From Pseudoxanthomonas suwonensis (GTDB lineage Bacteria > Pseudomonadota > Gammaproteobacteria > Xanthomonadales > Xanthomonadaceae): 64,000 bases of DNA. Below, piece after piece: positions 53,437-62,675 of this stretch (positions are counted from its first letter, which is position 1; every line of letters starts with the position of its first letter). Where the stretch lies: NCBI GenBank assembly GCA_003240695.1, contig QFNC01000005.1, positions 1 to 64,000 of the forward strand, written 5' to 3'. Below the pieces are notes generated by a model. That model made no database searches, was not told the DNA's origin, and saw only the letters and a list, made by a program, of their open reading frames with translations. The translations under genes and the position numbers were made by a program.

Positions 53437-55034
53437 GCGAGGAAATCCTGGTCAACGTGACCCCGCGCGAAACGCGGGTGGCGGTGGTGGAAGGCGGCAT
53501 GCTGCAGGAGCTGCACATCGAGCGCGGCTGGCGGCGCGGCGTGGTGGGCAACATCTACAAGGGCCGGGTGCAGCGGGTAATGCCCGGCATGCAGGCCGCG
53601 TTCGTGGAAATCGGCCTGGATCGTGCCGCATTCCTGCATGCCAACGACATCCATCGAACCGCGATTGCCGATCCCGAGCAGGCCGACGAGCGCGACGCCG
53701 ACGGTCTGGCCGCGCCGGTGCCGCCCGGACGGCAGATCCAGGACTTGCTGCGCGAAGGCCAGGAGGTGATCGTGCAGGTGGTGAAGGATCCGATCGGCAG
53801 CAAGGGCGCGCGGCTGACCACCCAGTTGAGCATCCCGTCGCGGTATCTGGTGCTGCTGCCGCAGTCGTCGGTGATCGGGGTGTCGGCGCGCATCGAGGAC
53901 GATGTCGAGCGCGCCCGGCTGCGCACGCTGGTGTGGGATCACGCCAGTGGCCATGCCGGTTCGTCGGACAGCGCCGCCATCACCGCATTGGGTGGTGGCG
54001 AGGCGCAGGCCGCTAGTCCCGACACGCCGCGCGAAACGGTGCGCCTGCGAATGGACGGTCCGGGTTACATCGTGCGTACCAATGCCGAAGGCCAGCCCGG
54101 CGAGGCGATTGCCGAGGACATCGCCTACCTGCAGCGCGCCTGGGCGTTGATCCAGCAGCGCAGCCGCGACGTGCGCGTGGGCGAAGCGGTGTACGAGGAC
54201 CTCAGCCTGCCGCTGCGTGCCGTGCGCGACCTGATGCGCCGCGACGTGGAAAAAGTGAAGGTGGATTCGCGCGAGACCAGCGAGCAGCTGCGACAGTTCG
54301 CGGCGCAGTACATGCCCGATCTGGCCGAGAAGGTCGAGCACTACGGCGGCGCGCGACCCATCTTCGATCTATACGGGGTGGAAGACGAGATCGGCCGCGC
54401 CCTGGAAAAACAGGTGCCCCTGAAATCCGGAGGCTACCTGGTGATCGACCAGACCGAGGCCATGACCACGGTCGACGTGAACACCGGCAGTTTCCTGGGC
54501 CAGCGCAATCTGGAGGAAACCGTGTTCCGCACCAACCTGGAGGCGGCGCAGGCGGTTGCGCGGCAGCTGCGGCTGCGCAACCTGGGCGGCATCATCATCA
54601 TCGACTTCATCGACATGGTGGACGAGGAACACCGCCGCCAGGTGCTGCGCACGCTGGAGAAGTCGCTGCTGCGCGACCACGCCAAGACCACGGTGTACGA
54701 CTTCTCGCCGCTGGGCCTGGTGGAAATGACCCGCAAGCGCACCGTGGACAGCCTGGAACGGCAACTCACCGAGCCGTGCGGGGCCTGCAGCGGCCGCGGC
54801 GTGGTGAAGACGGTGGAAACGGTGATCTACGAAATCTTCCGCGAGATCACCCGCGCGGTCCGCCAGTTCGACGCACCGCGGTTGCTGGTGCTGGCCAGTC
54901 CGCGGGTGGTGGCGCGCATCACCGAGGACGAATCGGCGGCAGTGCTGGAACTGGAGGAGTTCCTGGGCAAGTCGATTCGGTTCCAGGCCGATGCGCAGTA
55001 TCTGCAGGAACAGTTCGATGTGGTGCTGCTGTAA
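53433..55034 (+). CDS. rng: Ribonuclease G
   Basis: 533 aa RNase E/G family endonuclease that matures 16S rRNA 5' ends and degrades m[25 protein letters not shown] is the usual start. The S1-like domain follows ([21 protein letters not shown]). The catalytic DNase-I-like part has [21 protein letters not shown] and [19 protein letters not shown]. The zinc-link is [13 protein letters not shown] ~45 residue insertion relative to E. coli RNase G lies about residues 150-200. It overlaps maf by 4 bp and precedes yhdP by 27 bp. Confidence 0.96.
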   Translation: MSEEILVNVTPRETRVAVVEGGMLQELHIERGWRRGVVGNIYKGRVQRVMPGMQAAFVEIGLDRAAFLHANDIHRTAIADPEQADERDADGLAAPVPPGRQIQDLLREGQEVIVQVVKDPIGSKGARLTTQLSIPSRYLVLLPQSSVIGVSARIEDDVERARLRTLVWDHASGHAGSSDSAAITALGGGEAQAASPDTPRETVRLRMDGPGYIVRTNAEGQPGEAIAEDIAYLQRAWALIQQRSRDVRVGEAVYEDLSLPLRAVRDLMRRDVEKVKVDSRETSEQLRQFAAQYMPDLAEKVEHYGGARPIFDLYGVEDEIGRALEKQVPLKSGGYLVIDQTEAMTTVDVNTGSFLGQRNLEETVFRTNLEAAQAVARQLRLRNLGGIIIIDFIDMVDEEHRRQVLRTLEKSLLRDHAKTTVYDFSPLGLVEMTRKRTVDSLERQLTEPCGACSGRGVVKTVETVIYEIFREITRAVRQFDAPRLLVLASPRVVARITEDESAAVLELEEFLGKSIRFQADAQYLQEQFDVVLL

Positions 55035-55061
55035 CCGCGTCCCCGCCGGACCGGACGGCTG

Positions 55062-58000
55062 ATGGCAGCGTCTTGGCACCGGCGTCTGCGTCTGGGCCGG
55101 CGTGCGCTGGGCTATCTGTTCGCCGGTGCGGTGATCGCGGTGGCGCTGGTGGTGGGCGGCCTGAGCCAGCTGATGCCGTGGGTGGAAGCGCATCCCGATC
55201 GCCTGGCGGCCTGGTTGAGCGAACGGGCCGGTCGGCCCGTGTCCTTCGATGCCGTGCACACGCGCTGGACCCGGCGCGGGCCGTTGCTGCAGTTGCAGGG
55301 ATTGCGCGTGGGCTCCGCTGCGGTTGGCACGGCCGTGGCGCTGGGCGATGTGGAAATGCTGGTGTCGCAATACGCCGGTCTGCTGCCGGGGCGTTCGTTC
55401 ACCGAATTGCGTCTGCGTGGCCTGGAGCTGACCCTGGAGCGCGATGCCGGCGGCCGCTGGCAGGTGCGCGGTCTGCCCGGACAGCAGCAGACGCCGAACG
55501 ACGATCCGCTGGCGGCGCTGGAAGGGCTTGGCGAACTGCAGGTGGTGGCCGCGAAACTGTCGGTGCTGGCACCGGAACTGGGCATCCGTGCGCATCTGCC
55601 ACGGGTGAACGCACGCGTGCAGGTGCATGGCGATCGGGTGCGTGCCGGCGTGCAGGCGTGGATGCGCGACGAGGCCGCGCCGATGACGGCGGTGCTGGAC
55701 ATCGACCGCCGGCAGGGCGATGGGCAGGCGTGGTCGCAGGTCCGCCAAGCGGAACTGGGCACTTGGCGCACACTGTTGCAGGTGGCCGGCGTGCAGGCAG
55801 TGGAGGGCCGTGGCGATGCGCAGGCGTGGTTGACGATGCACGATCACCGCGTGACCCGCATCCAGGTGCAGGCGGACGTGCAGCGACTGCAGCTGCAGGG
55901 CGCGCCCTTGCCGGGCAGCGGTGCGGCGACCCCGGCCAGCGTGCGATTCGAACGGCTGAATGGCCATCTGGTCTGGCACAGCATCGATGGCGGCTGGCGC
56001 CTGGATGCGCCGCAGCTGCAGATCGAGCAGGCCGGATGGTCGCAATCGCTGGATGGCCTGCTGCTGGCGGGCGGGCAACGCATGGCGCTGGATGCCAAGT
56101 CCGTGGATGCCGGACCGCTGCTTGCCGTGGCGGCATTGAGCGATCGTCTTCCGGCCGATCTGCGGCGCTGGCTGCTGCAGGCCAAACCGCATGCAGCCCT
56201 GCGCGAGGTGCGCCTGGCCGGCGAGCGCGATGGCGTACTGCAGGTGCAGGGACGCATCGAGCGGGCCGGGTTTGCCGCCGTGGGCGATGCGCCCGGCATC
56301 GAAGGCATTGGCGGACAGCTGTTGGGCGACATCGATGGTGCATCGCTGCAGCTGGATGCGCCCCAGGTCACCTTCGACTGGCCGCGCGGGTTCGGCGTGC
56401 CGCATCAGGTGAGTTTGAAGGGCAACGTGGCGCTGTGGCGCGAGGGTGCCGGCTGGCGCATCGGCACGCCGGCGCTGCGGGTGGAAGGTCGCGATTACAG
56501 TGCCGACGCGCGCGGTGGCCTGTGGTGGCAGGGTGATGGCAGCCGGCCGTGGATCGACCTGGCTGCAGAACTGGGGCCGGCGCCGGTGCCGGCCGCCAAA
56601 CGATTCTGGATCCGCAACAGCATGCCGCAACCGGCCATCGACTGGCTGGACATGGCGCTGGTGGACGGCACGGTGTCCAACGGCCGCGCGGTGGTCAGCG
56701 GTGATCTGGACGATTGGCCGTTCGACGATGCCAACGGCCTGTTCCACGCCAGCGCACGGCTGCAAGACACCACGCTGCGTTTCCAGCACGACTGGCCGGC
56801 AGCAGAACACCTGGACGGCCGCGTCGACTTCGTTGCCGACGGCTTCCGCGTGACCGGATCGGCCGCGATCGCCGGCATCCCGGTGTCGCGGTTCGAAGCC
56901 GGCATCCCGCATTTCAATCGCAGCGTGCTGAGCGTGGAGGCCGACGGTGCCGGCGATGCCTCGCGGCTGCTGGCACTGCTGCGCGACAGCCCGTTGCGTC
57001 GGCAGTACGGCGGCAGCATCGATCATCTGCAGGCCAGCGGCCCGGCGCAGGTGCAGTTCGCGATGGAACTGCCGCTGTATCCGGGCAGCGGCGGTGCGCA
57101 GATCGACGGTGCCGTTCAACTGCAGGGGGCTCGTCTGGCCGATCCGCGTTTCGATCTGGCCTTCGATCGGGTGCAGGGCAAGGCGCGCTATTCGCACGAC
57201 GGCTTCCACGCCGAACAGTTGACCGTGCTGCATCGTGGTCAGCGCGGCCGGCTGAGCCTGCGCGCCGGCGAAGCCGTGCGCGACAACCGGCAGGCTTTCG
57301 AGGCGGAACTGCAGTCCGTGGTGGCGGCATCCACCCTGCTGGAACGTGCCGGCGACAACCTAGCCTGGCTAAAGCCGCTCATCACCGGCACCTCGAACTG
57401 GACCGTGGCCGTGGCATTGCCGAAAGGCGGCGGCTCCACAAGCCTGCCCAGCAGCCTGCAGCTGCGCAGTGATCTGGTCGGCACCCGACTGCTGCTGCCG
57501 GCACCGCTGGGCAAGCCCGCCGCCACGGCTTTGCCGAGCGTTGTGGACATTGCCCTGCCGCTGGACGATGGCGATCTGAACGTCGCGCTGGGCAACCGCA
57601 TCGCCTTGCGTGCGCGCACCCGTGCCGGCCAGACGGGCATTCGCGCGGTGCTCGGCAGCAACCGGGTGAGCGAGGCGGCGCCGGCATCCGGCCTGATCGC
57701 CACCGGCAGTACCGGCCAGCTGGATGCCCTGGGCTGGGCGATGCTGGCCACCGGCGGCAGCGGCTCCAAGGGCATGCCGCTGCGTTCGCTGGACATCACC
57801 GCCACGAAACTGCAATTGATCGGCTCCACGTTTCCTGCGACCCGCCTGAAAGCCGTGCCGGTGCCGGCGGGAACGGCAATCCAGTTCGACGGTACTGCAT
57901 TGGCAGGCAGCGTGCTGGTACCCGACGCAGACGGAGCAGCCATCAGTGGCACATTGCAGAAACTGCATTGGCGCACCGATGCAACGGCCGCCCCCGTCGC

Positions 58001-58880
58001 CGATGCCGCCACGGCGGTCACCGAATCCGACAGCATCGACCCGGCCCGGATTCCGCCGCTGGCACTGGATGTGGCCGATGCGCGCTTCGGCAAGGCTGCC
58101 CTGGGTCGGGTACGTCTGCGAACCCGTCCGCTGGCCGGCGGCATGCGCATCGAACAATTGCAGGCCACGGCCACCGGTCAGCGCATCGACATCGCCGGCG
58201 ACTGGACCGGTCGCGGTCCGGCCGCGCGCACGCGGCTGGAAGCACACCTGGACAGCCGCGACCTGGGCAGCCTGCTGGCCGGCCTGGGCATGCCGGCCCA
58301 GCTGAAGGGCGGCACCGGCAAGGCCCGGCTGGATGCCGCCTGGCCCGGCGGGCCACAGCAATTCGCCTTGGCCAATCTCAACGGCAATCTCAATCTCGAT
58401 ATTCGTGATGGCCAGCTGGTCGAGGTGGAACCGGGCGCGGGACGCCTGCTGGGTCTGCTCGGCATCGCCCAGCTGCCGCGCCGGCTGACGCTGGATTTCC
58501 GCGACCTGTTCGAAAAAGGCTTCAGCTTCGACAAGGCCGTAGGCGACATCCGGCTGGGCGATGGACTGGCCAGCAGCGAGAATCTGCAGATCAAGGGACC
58601 GGCCGCGGAAATCCGCATCCACGGCGCGGCCAATCTGCGCACGCGGCAATTCGACCAGACCATCGACGTCTATCCACGCACCGGCAACCTGCTGACCGTG
58701 GCGGGCGCGCTGGCGGGCGGTCCGGTTGGCGCGGCGATCGGCGCGGCGGCCAATGCGGTCCTGCAGAAACCCATCGGACAGATGACCGCGAAATCCTACC
58801 GCGTCACCGGACCGTGGAAAGACCCGCAGGTGGAGGTGGCAGAGCACCGGCCGCGCCAGGGCGGCAAACCGCCGGGTTGA
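55062..58880 (+). CDS. yhdP: YhdP family AsmA-like envelope protein
   Basis: 1272 aa. One N-terminal membrane helix (LFAGAVIAVALVVGGLSQL) leads into a very long beta-rich periplasmic repeat, the bridge-like architecture of YhdP/TamB/AsmA proteins that carry phospholipids to the outer membrane. Family marks include GRPVSFDAVHTRWTRRGPLLQL near the start. The C-terminal end is LDIRDGQLVEVEPGAGRLLGLLGI, then RRLTLDFRDLFEKGFSFD and GNLLTVAGALAGGPVGAAIG. It follows rng, as in E. coli. Confidence 0.95.
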   Translation: MAASWHRRLRLGRRALGYLFAGAVIAVALVVGGLSQLMPWVEAHPDRLAAWLSERAGRPVSFDAVHTRWTRRGPLLQLQGLRVGSAAVGTAVALGDVEMLVSQYAGLLPGRSFTELRLRGLELTLERDAGGRWQVRGLPGQQQTPNDDPLAALEGLGELQVVAAKLSVLAPELGIRAHLPRVNARVQVHGDRVRAGVQAWMRDEAAPMTAVLDIDRRQGDGQAWSQVRQAELGTWRTLLQVAGVQAVEGRGDAQAWLTMHDHRVTRIQVQADVQRLQLQGAPLPGSGAATPASVRFERLNGHLVWHSIDGGWRLDAPQLQIEQAGWSQSLDGLLLAGGQRMALDAKSVDAGPLLAVAALSDRLPADLRRWLLQAKPHAALREVRLAGERDGVLQVQGRIERAGFAAVGDAPGIEGIGGQLLGDIDGASLQLDAPQVTFDWPRGFGVPHQVSLKGNVALWREGAGWRIGTPALRVEGRDYSADARGGLWWQGDGSRPWIDLAAELGPAPVPAAKRFWIRNSMPQPAIDWLDMALVDGTVSNGRAVVSGDLDDWPFDDANGLFHASARLQDTTLRFQHDWPAAEHLDGRVDFVADGFRVTGSAAIAGIPVSRFEAGIPHFNRSVLSVEADGAGDASRLLALLRDSPLRRQYGGSIDHLQASGPAQVQFAMELPLYPGSGGAQIDGAVQLQGARLADPRFDLAFDRVQGKARYSHDGFHAEQLTVLHRGQRGRLSLRAGEAVRDNRQAFEAELQSVVAASTLLERAGDNLAWLKPLITGTSNWTVAVALPKGGGSTSLPSSLQLRSDLVGTRLLLPAPLGKPAATALPSVVDIALPLDDGDLNVALGNRIALRARTRAGQTGIRAVLGSNRVSEAAPASGLIATGSTGQLDALGWAMLATGGSGSKGMPLRSLDITATKLQLIGSTFPATRLKAVPVPAGTAIQFDGTALAGSVLVPDADGAAISGTLQKLHWRTDATAAPVADAATAVTESDSIDPARIPPLALDVADARFGKAALGRVRLRTRPLAGGMRIEQLQATATGQRIDIAGDWTGRGPAARTRLEAHLDSRDLGSLLAGLGMPAQLKGGTGKARLDAAWPGGPQQFALANLNGNLNLDIRDGQLVEVEPGAGRLLGLLGIAQLPRRLTLDFRDLFEKGFSFDKAVGDIRLGDGLASSENLQIKGPAAEIRIHGAANLRTRQFDQTIDVYPRTGNLLTVAGALAGGPVGAAIGAAANAVLQKPIGQMTAKSYRVTGPWKDPQVEVAEHRPRQGGKPPG

Positions 58881-58984
58881 TATCCGCGCTGCGAATGCAA
58901 ACCTGTGCAGCTTGAAAATGAATGCGGCAATGGATCCGCATCATTGGCCTGCGCTTCACGAAACGGAACGGAAATCGCGGAAGA

Positions 58985-59024
58985 CCTAGGGTTATCCCCA
59001 TGTCGAATGGTATGCGGCCTAGGG
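58985..59024 (+). repeat. Two direct CCTAGGG repeats, 33 bp apart
   Basis: CCTAGGGTTATCCCC at 58985-58999 and CCTAGGGTATGCCC at 59018-59031 share the first seven bases and the C-run. The 33 bp step is close to three helical turns, so a regulator could bind both on one face of the DNA. They lie in the gap between yhdP and the orphan gene at 59154, upstream of the PIP-box-like site. Confidence 0.45.
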
Positions 59025-59045
59025 TATGCCCGGATGTACGCCCCA

Positions 59046-59070
59046 TTCGCATACGCATAGAGTGATTCGC
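59046..59070 (+). promoter_or_regulatory. Perfect TTCGC-N15-TTCGC (PIP-box-like) element
   Basis: TTCGC at 59046-59050 and again at 59066-59070 are separated by exactly 15 bp, the HrpX-binding PIP-box consensus of Xanthomonas. The ATG of the next gene is 83 bp downstream. The extra YANNNT box expected 30-32 bp later is not there; the nearest match, CAAGAT, starts 36 bp after. It could be a chance hit in G/C-rich DNA. Confidence 0.4.
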
Positions 59071-59153
59071 ACGATCGCGGCATCGTTGATGCCGGGTCGA
59101 TCCGGACAAGATCGTTTCTTGATCAACGACTCCACCGACTGCGAGGACAAATC

Positions 59154-60383
59154 ATGAGCATCGAACTCTCCCAATACACTGGTGGCCTGACTGCCCAGTT
59201 GCAGGAATCCGCCAACAACACCAGCATCACGGAGGCGCAGGCCGGTTTGGCTGCCAACGGCACATCGCCGGCACCGGAAGGCTCCGTGGCTGTGGTGGTT
59301 GAGCCGGGCGACACGGTCAGCGAGATCATGGCCAAGTATGGACTGGACTACAGCAATCCCGCTGATCTGGAGACGTTCTACCGGTTGAATCCCCAGTTTC
59401 GTCCGGGGAGCGCGGAAGGGCGCGATGAAAACCTGATCTACATCGAAGAAGTGATCTACATGCCCGATCCGGACGCGGCCCCGCCGGTTGACGGCCCCGT
59501 CGACCAGTCCTCTACCCGGACAGAACCGCAAACACAGGCCGAAGCTGCACAGGCCACCGATCAGGCCATCGCCGATCTGGAGCAGGCCGAGAATGCCGAC
59601 TATCCACCAGGTCTGGAGCACGAACAAAACGCTGCCGTCAGTCAGGCTCGCACTGACGCGTACGAGGCGGTCGAAACCGAGATCGAAACCGGTCTGGATG
59701 AATTCATGGCAGCGCATCCGGATGCGACTCCGGAGGAAATCACGGCAGAAGCCGATCGACTGCGGCACCAGATCCAGGGACGCAGTACGACGGCCGCCGG
59801 CCTGGACGATACCTCGATGGAATATCACACCCAGCAGGCTGTGAACAGTGCATCGGCCGATCAGCACGGCGTGGATCTCGACACGGTTGCGCCGGGTACG
59901 CAGATCAACGATGGTCCCTATACCGAGACCAGCGGCCCGTTCCAGCCGAATTCGCGTGTGGAGCTGCGCGATGGCACCTATATCCAGACCGACGAGAACG
60001 GCTATCCGGATACCGATACCGATAACAATGGCGTGGCCGATCCCGTCAGCTCTGCACAAGCCGGGTCGAACACGGATGCGGCGGCACAAGACCTCGAAGC
60101 TGCGCAGAACATGAATGTCCCTCCCGATCTGCAACACGAGAAGGACGCGGCCATTGCCGAAGCCACCAATCAGTTGGGTAATGCGGTCCAGCAGGAAGTG
60201 GAAGTGGGACTGCGCGAATTCATCGCCGCCAATCCTGATGCGACGCGCGAAGAAATCGAGGCCCACGCCGATCAGCTCATGCATGCCATCTTGGGGCGCG
60301 AGGGCAACGGCGTGATTACCGAAGCACAAGCGCAAGCCCGCAGCGAAATGGCCGTGGAAAACGTGATCGGCAGCGAGGACTGA
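59154..60383 (+). CDS. Orphan acidic protein with LysM-like domain and duplicated repeat
   Basis: 409 aa, very acidic, no signal peptide or membrane helix. The first ~45 residues are rich in Ser, Thr, Asn, Gln and Ala. A LysM-like domain (about 46-105) has VEPGDTVSEIMAKYGLDYSN and ETFYRLNPQFRPGS. Two homologous units of about 95 residues follow (about 140-235 and 300-400), sharing PPxLxHExxAAxxxA and EFxAAxPDATxEEIxAxAD. Between them DTDTDNNGVADP looks like a Ca-binding loop. It has its own promoter region and a GAGGAC ribosome-binding site. Function unknown. Confidence 0.75.
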   Translation: MSIELSQYTGGLTAQLQESANNTSITEAQAGLAANGTSPAPEGSVAVVVEPGDTVSEIMAKYGLDYSNPADLETFYRLNPQFRPGSAEGRDENLIYIEEVIYMPDPDAAPPVDGPVDQSSTRTEPQTQAEAAQATDQAIADLEQAENADYPPGLEHEQNAAVSQARTDAYEAVETEIETGLDEFMAAHPDATPEEITAEADRLRHQIQGRSTTAAGLDDTSMEYHTQQAVNSASADQHGVDLDTVAPGTQINDGPYTETSGPFQPNSRVELRDGTYIQTDENGYPDTDTDNNGVADPVSSAQAGSNTDAAAQDLEAAQNMNVPPDLQHEKDAAIAEATNQLGNAVQQEVEVGLREFIAANPDATREEIEAHADQLMHAILGREGNGVITEAQAQARSEMAVENVIGSED

Positions 60384-60399
60384 TCGCCTTTCCGGCATG

Positions 60400-60434
60400 G
60401 ACGGGTACCGTTGCGTTGCCAGCGGTGACCCGTC
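60400..60434. terminator. Hairpin between convergent orphan gene and porin
   Basis: GACGGGTACCG pairs with CGGTGACCCGTC (one bulged base) around a 12-base loop, just after the orphan gene stop. The last bases overlap the stop of the convergent porin gene. No T run follows on either side, so termination strength is uncertain. Confidence 0.45.
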
Positions 60435-61542
60435 ACCAATGCAGTTGCAGCAGCAGGCCGATGCTGCGTTCGCGCAGATCGACCGGATCGGCACGTTCGT
60501 GCGCCGACTGATATTGCAGGATCAGTTTCCAGTGCCTGCCCCAGTCGCGGTTCAGGGCGATGGCCCACTCGGACCTGCTCGTCCCGCCCGGTTCTTCGTC
60601 GCGTTGCTGCAGGTGCGCATGCCGCAAGCCCAATTGCCAGCGGCCCCGGTCCGGATCGCGCGGGTCGGGTGTCCGCGCAAGCCCGGCCGCATGCCCCCAG
60701 GGTTGCCCATCCAGATTCCAGGTGACGCTGCTTGAGCAGCCGCGCAGATCGTCGACTGGCGTCGTCGCGTGACTGCCGGTCCGGAGACATTCCATCTGCA
60801 GTTTCATGTTGCGATGCAGCCACACCACTTCCAGCCCGGTCAGGCGCGTGCGCGATCGCGCCGTGCCGGACGCAGCCGCTTCGATGGCATCGCCGTCGAT
60901 CATGGGCCAGGCAGATACTGAAACGAGATGCGCCTTCGACAGCCCGACGTGCAGCACGTCCCGCGTCCCGCGCCAAGGTACCCAGACGGCACGCACCAGT
61001 CGCCCGGACGATGCAGGGACGCTGCGATCCAGATCGCCATGGAACCGGCCGATCGACACGTGCCAGTTCGTCCCGTGATGCAGATACCCAGCGCCGATAC
61101 GTCGCGACAGTGCGAAGGTGTCTGCAACCACCGTCTTGCCGATGAAGGCGCGCTCGCGGGTCGATTCCAGTTCTTCCAGCACCTGGAACGGCTTGAACTG
61201 CCCGAGCAGGAATTGATGCCGTTCATCCTCGCCAGTGGATAGGCGGATGCGGACATCCTGCCATTGGCGCTCGCGCAGCTCGTAGCCGGCGGCCCAGTCG
61301 CCGTGACGGCCGAGTGGACCTTCCACACCCAATTCGAGCCGTGTCAGATCACCATCAAGTGTTCGCGTGGCAGCCTGCGTGCCGGGCGTCGTGGATGTCG
61401 CATGCTCGGCGTGGACATGCACCAGACCCGTGAACGAAATGCCGGATCCGGGCAACGCAGATGAATCAGGCGCCGCTGCGGAAACCGGGGCGGCCGTGGC
61501 GAGGCAGGTGACGCAATGCCACAGCAGGGTGGTCACGGTCAT
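60433..61542 (-). CDS. OprO/OprP-like outer-membrane porin
   Basis: 369 aa. The signal peptide (about 1-22) ends near VSAAAP. Alternating strands with Arg/aromatic residues follow: RLELGVEGPLG, WAAGYELRERQWQDVRIRL, FKPFQVLEELESTRERAFIGK, YLHHGTNWHVSIG. The last strand ends in an aromatic residue (LLLQLHW), as in beta-barrels. The QFKPFQ...ESTRERAFIGK segment resembles porin O/P proteins, which pass phosphate. It is convergent with the orphan LysM-like gene. The substrate is not known here. Confidence 0.8.
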   Translation of the reverse strand: MTVTTLLWHCVTCLATAAPVSAAAPDSSALPGSGISFTGLVHVHAEHATSTTPGTQAATRTLDGDLTRLELGVEGPLGRHGDWAAGYELRERQWQDVRIRLSTGEDERHQFLLGQFKPFQVLEELESTRERAFIGKTVVADTFALSRRIGAGYLHHGTNWHVSIGRFHGDLDRSVPASSGRLVRAVWVPWRGTRDVLHVGLSKAHLVSVSAWPMIDGDAIEAAASGTARSRTRLTGLEVVWLHRNMKLQMECLRTGSHATTPVDDLRGCSSSVTWNLDGQPWGHAAGLARTPDPRDPDRGRWQLGLRHAHLQQRDEEPGGTSRSEWAIALNRDWGRHWKLILQYQSAHERADPVDLRERSIGLLLQLHW

Positions 61543-61626
61543 GGAGACAATTGCATTTGGCCTGTGTGATTGTGTCCATTTTATGACAATTCCGAGACAG
61601 GCCGGATCGAGCGCCGAAGGTCTGGA

Positions 61627-62298
61627 TCAAGCAGCGTCGCGCTTGTCTGGATACAGACACAGATCGCGCAGCACGCAATGGCCGCAGTCCGGCTTGCGTG
61701 CCTTGCACACGTAGCGTCCGTGCAGGATCAGCCAGTGATGGGCGTGCAGGCGAAAGCGTGCCGGGACCACCTGCAGCAGAGCATCCTCCACCGCGCGCAC
61801 GGTGGCGCCCGGTGCCAGGCCGGTGCGATTGGCCACCCGGAAGATGTGCGTGTCCACGGCGATGGTGTCGTGGCCGAAGGCAGTGTTCAGCACCACGTTG
61901 GCGGTCTTGCGGCCCACGCCCGGCAGCGCTTCCAGTGCGGCGCGATCCTCCGGCACCGTGCCATCGTGGCGGTCCAGCAACTGCCGCGACAGCGCGATCA
62001 CGTTCGCCGCCTTGGTGTTGAACAGACCGATGCGGGCGATATGCTGCTTCAACCCGGCTTCGCCCAGCTGCACCATGGTCTGTGGCGTGGGCGCGACCGC
62101 AAACAGGGTGCGGGTGGCGCGGTTCACGCTGGCGTCGGTGGCCTGCGCCGACAGCGCCACGGCCACCAGCAGCTGGTAGGTACTGCCGTAGTGCAATTCG
62201 GTGGTCGGCTCCGGATCCGCCGCTTGCAGCCGCTCGAACAGTGTCTGCACGGCTTTTTTCGACAATCGCGATGGGGAGCGGCGGGGGGGGCTGGCCAT
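61627..62298 (-). CDS. nth: Endonuclease III (DNA glycosylase/AP lyase)
   Basis: 223 aa base-excision repair enzyme for oxidised pyrimidines. The start MASPPRRSPSRLSKKAV is set at 62298. Landmarks are YQLLVAVALSAQATDASVN, the helix-hairpin-helix LEALPGVGRKTANVVLN with its catalytic Lys, and VDTHIFRVANRTGL with the catalytic Asp. The 4Fe-4S cluster ligands lie in CKARKPDCGHCVLRDLC. The start overlaps the stop of the upstream small gene by 1 bp (ATGA). Confidence 0.97.
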   Translation of the reverse strand: MASPPRRSPSRLSKKAVQTLFERLQAADPEPTTELHYGSTYQLLVAVALSAQATDASVNRATRTLFAVAPTPQTMVQLGEAGLKQHIARIGLFNTKAANVIALSRQLLDRHDGTVPEDRAALEALPGVGRKTANVVLNTAFGHDTIAVDTHIFRVANRTGLAPGATVRAVEDALLQVVPARFRLHAHHWLILHGRYVCKARKPDCGHCVLRDLCLYPDKRDAA

Positions 62299-62636
62299 CA
62301 ATCCGCTTCCCGCTTCGCGGCGGCACGTGCCTGCGCGCGTGCCAGTGCTGCAGCGGCCGCGGGTGGCAATGCAGGGGATGCTGCAGCCTTGCGTTGGCGC
62401 TGCAGCGCACGCATCTGCAAGCGCGCATTGCGTTCGCGGTGGCGTTCGCGCGCGGCCAGCGCGGTCATGAGAGCGCGTTGCGTCTGATGCAGCCGCTGCG
62501 CGGCCGCCGCATCCAGCCCGGCGGCTTCGGCGCAGGCATCGCAGGCCGGCCAGTCGAGCATGCCGGCCTGCAGGGCGGCATCGATGTCGTCGCGCTGCAG
62601 GGCGGCCCTCAGAGCGGTCGGATCGACGGCCTGCAT
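62298..62636 (-). CDS. Small unknown protein coupled to nth
   Basis: 112 aa. The N-terminal half has a Cys pair region (MLDWPACDACAEAAGLDAA). The C-terminal half is highly basic and Ala/Arg-rich (RHRERNARLQMRALQRQRK) and probably helical. I do not recognise it. It overlaps the nth start (ATGA), so the two are co-translated; a role with Nth is only suggested by that coupling. The start at 62636 fits better than the upstream methionine at 62672. Confidence 0.7.
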   Translation of the reverse strand: MQAVDPTALRAALQRDDIDAALQAGMLDWPACDACAEAAGLDAAAAQRLHQTQRALMTALAARERHRERNARLQMRALQRQRKAAASPALPPAAAAALARAQARAAAKREAD

Positions 62637-62675
62637 GACATCGTGATGGATGGCGCAGCCGCTCACGGGCAACGC

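Noticed and set aside
56885..56905. GGTTCGAA resembling a tRNA T-arm
   Set aside because: It is inside yhdP coding sequence, with no acceptor stem or other arms around it.
54369..57233. A 954-codon open frame antisense to rng and yhdP
   Set aside because: Spans two real genes with known order and motifs; its own sequence is low-complexity His/Gln/Arg.
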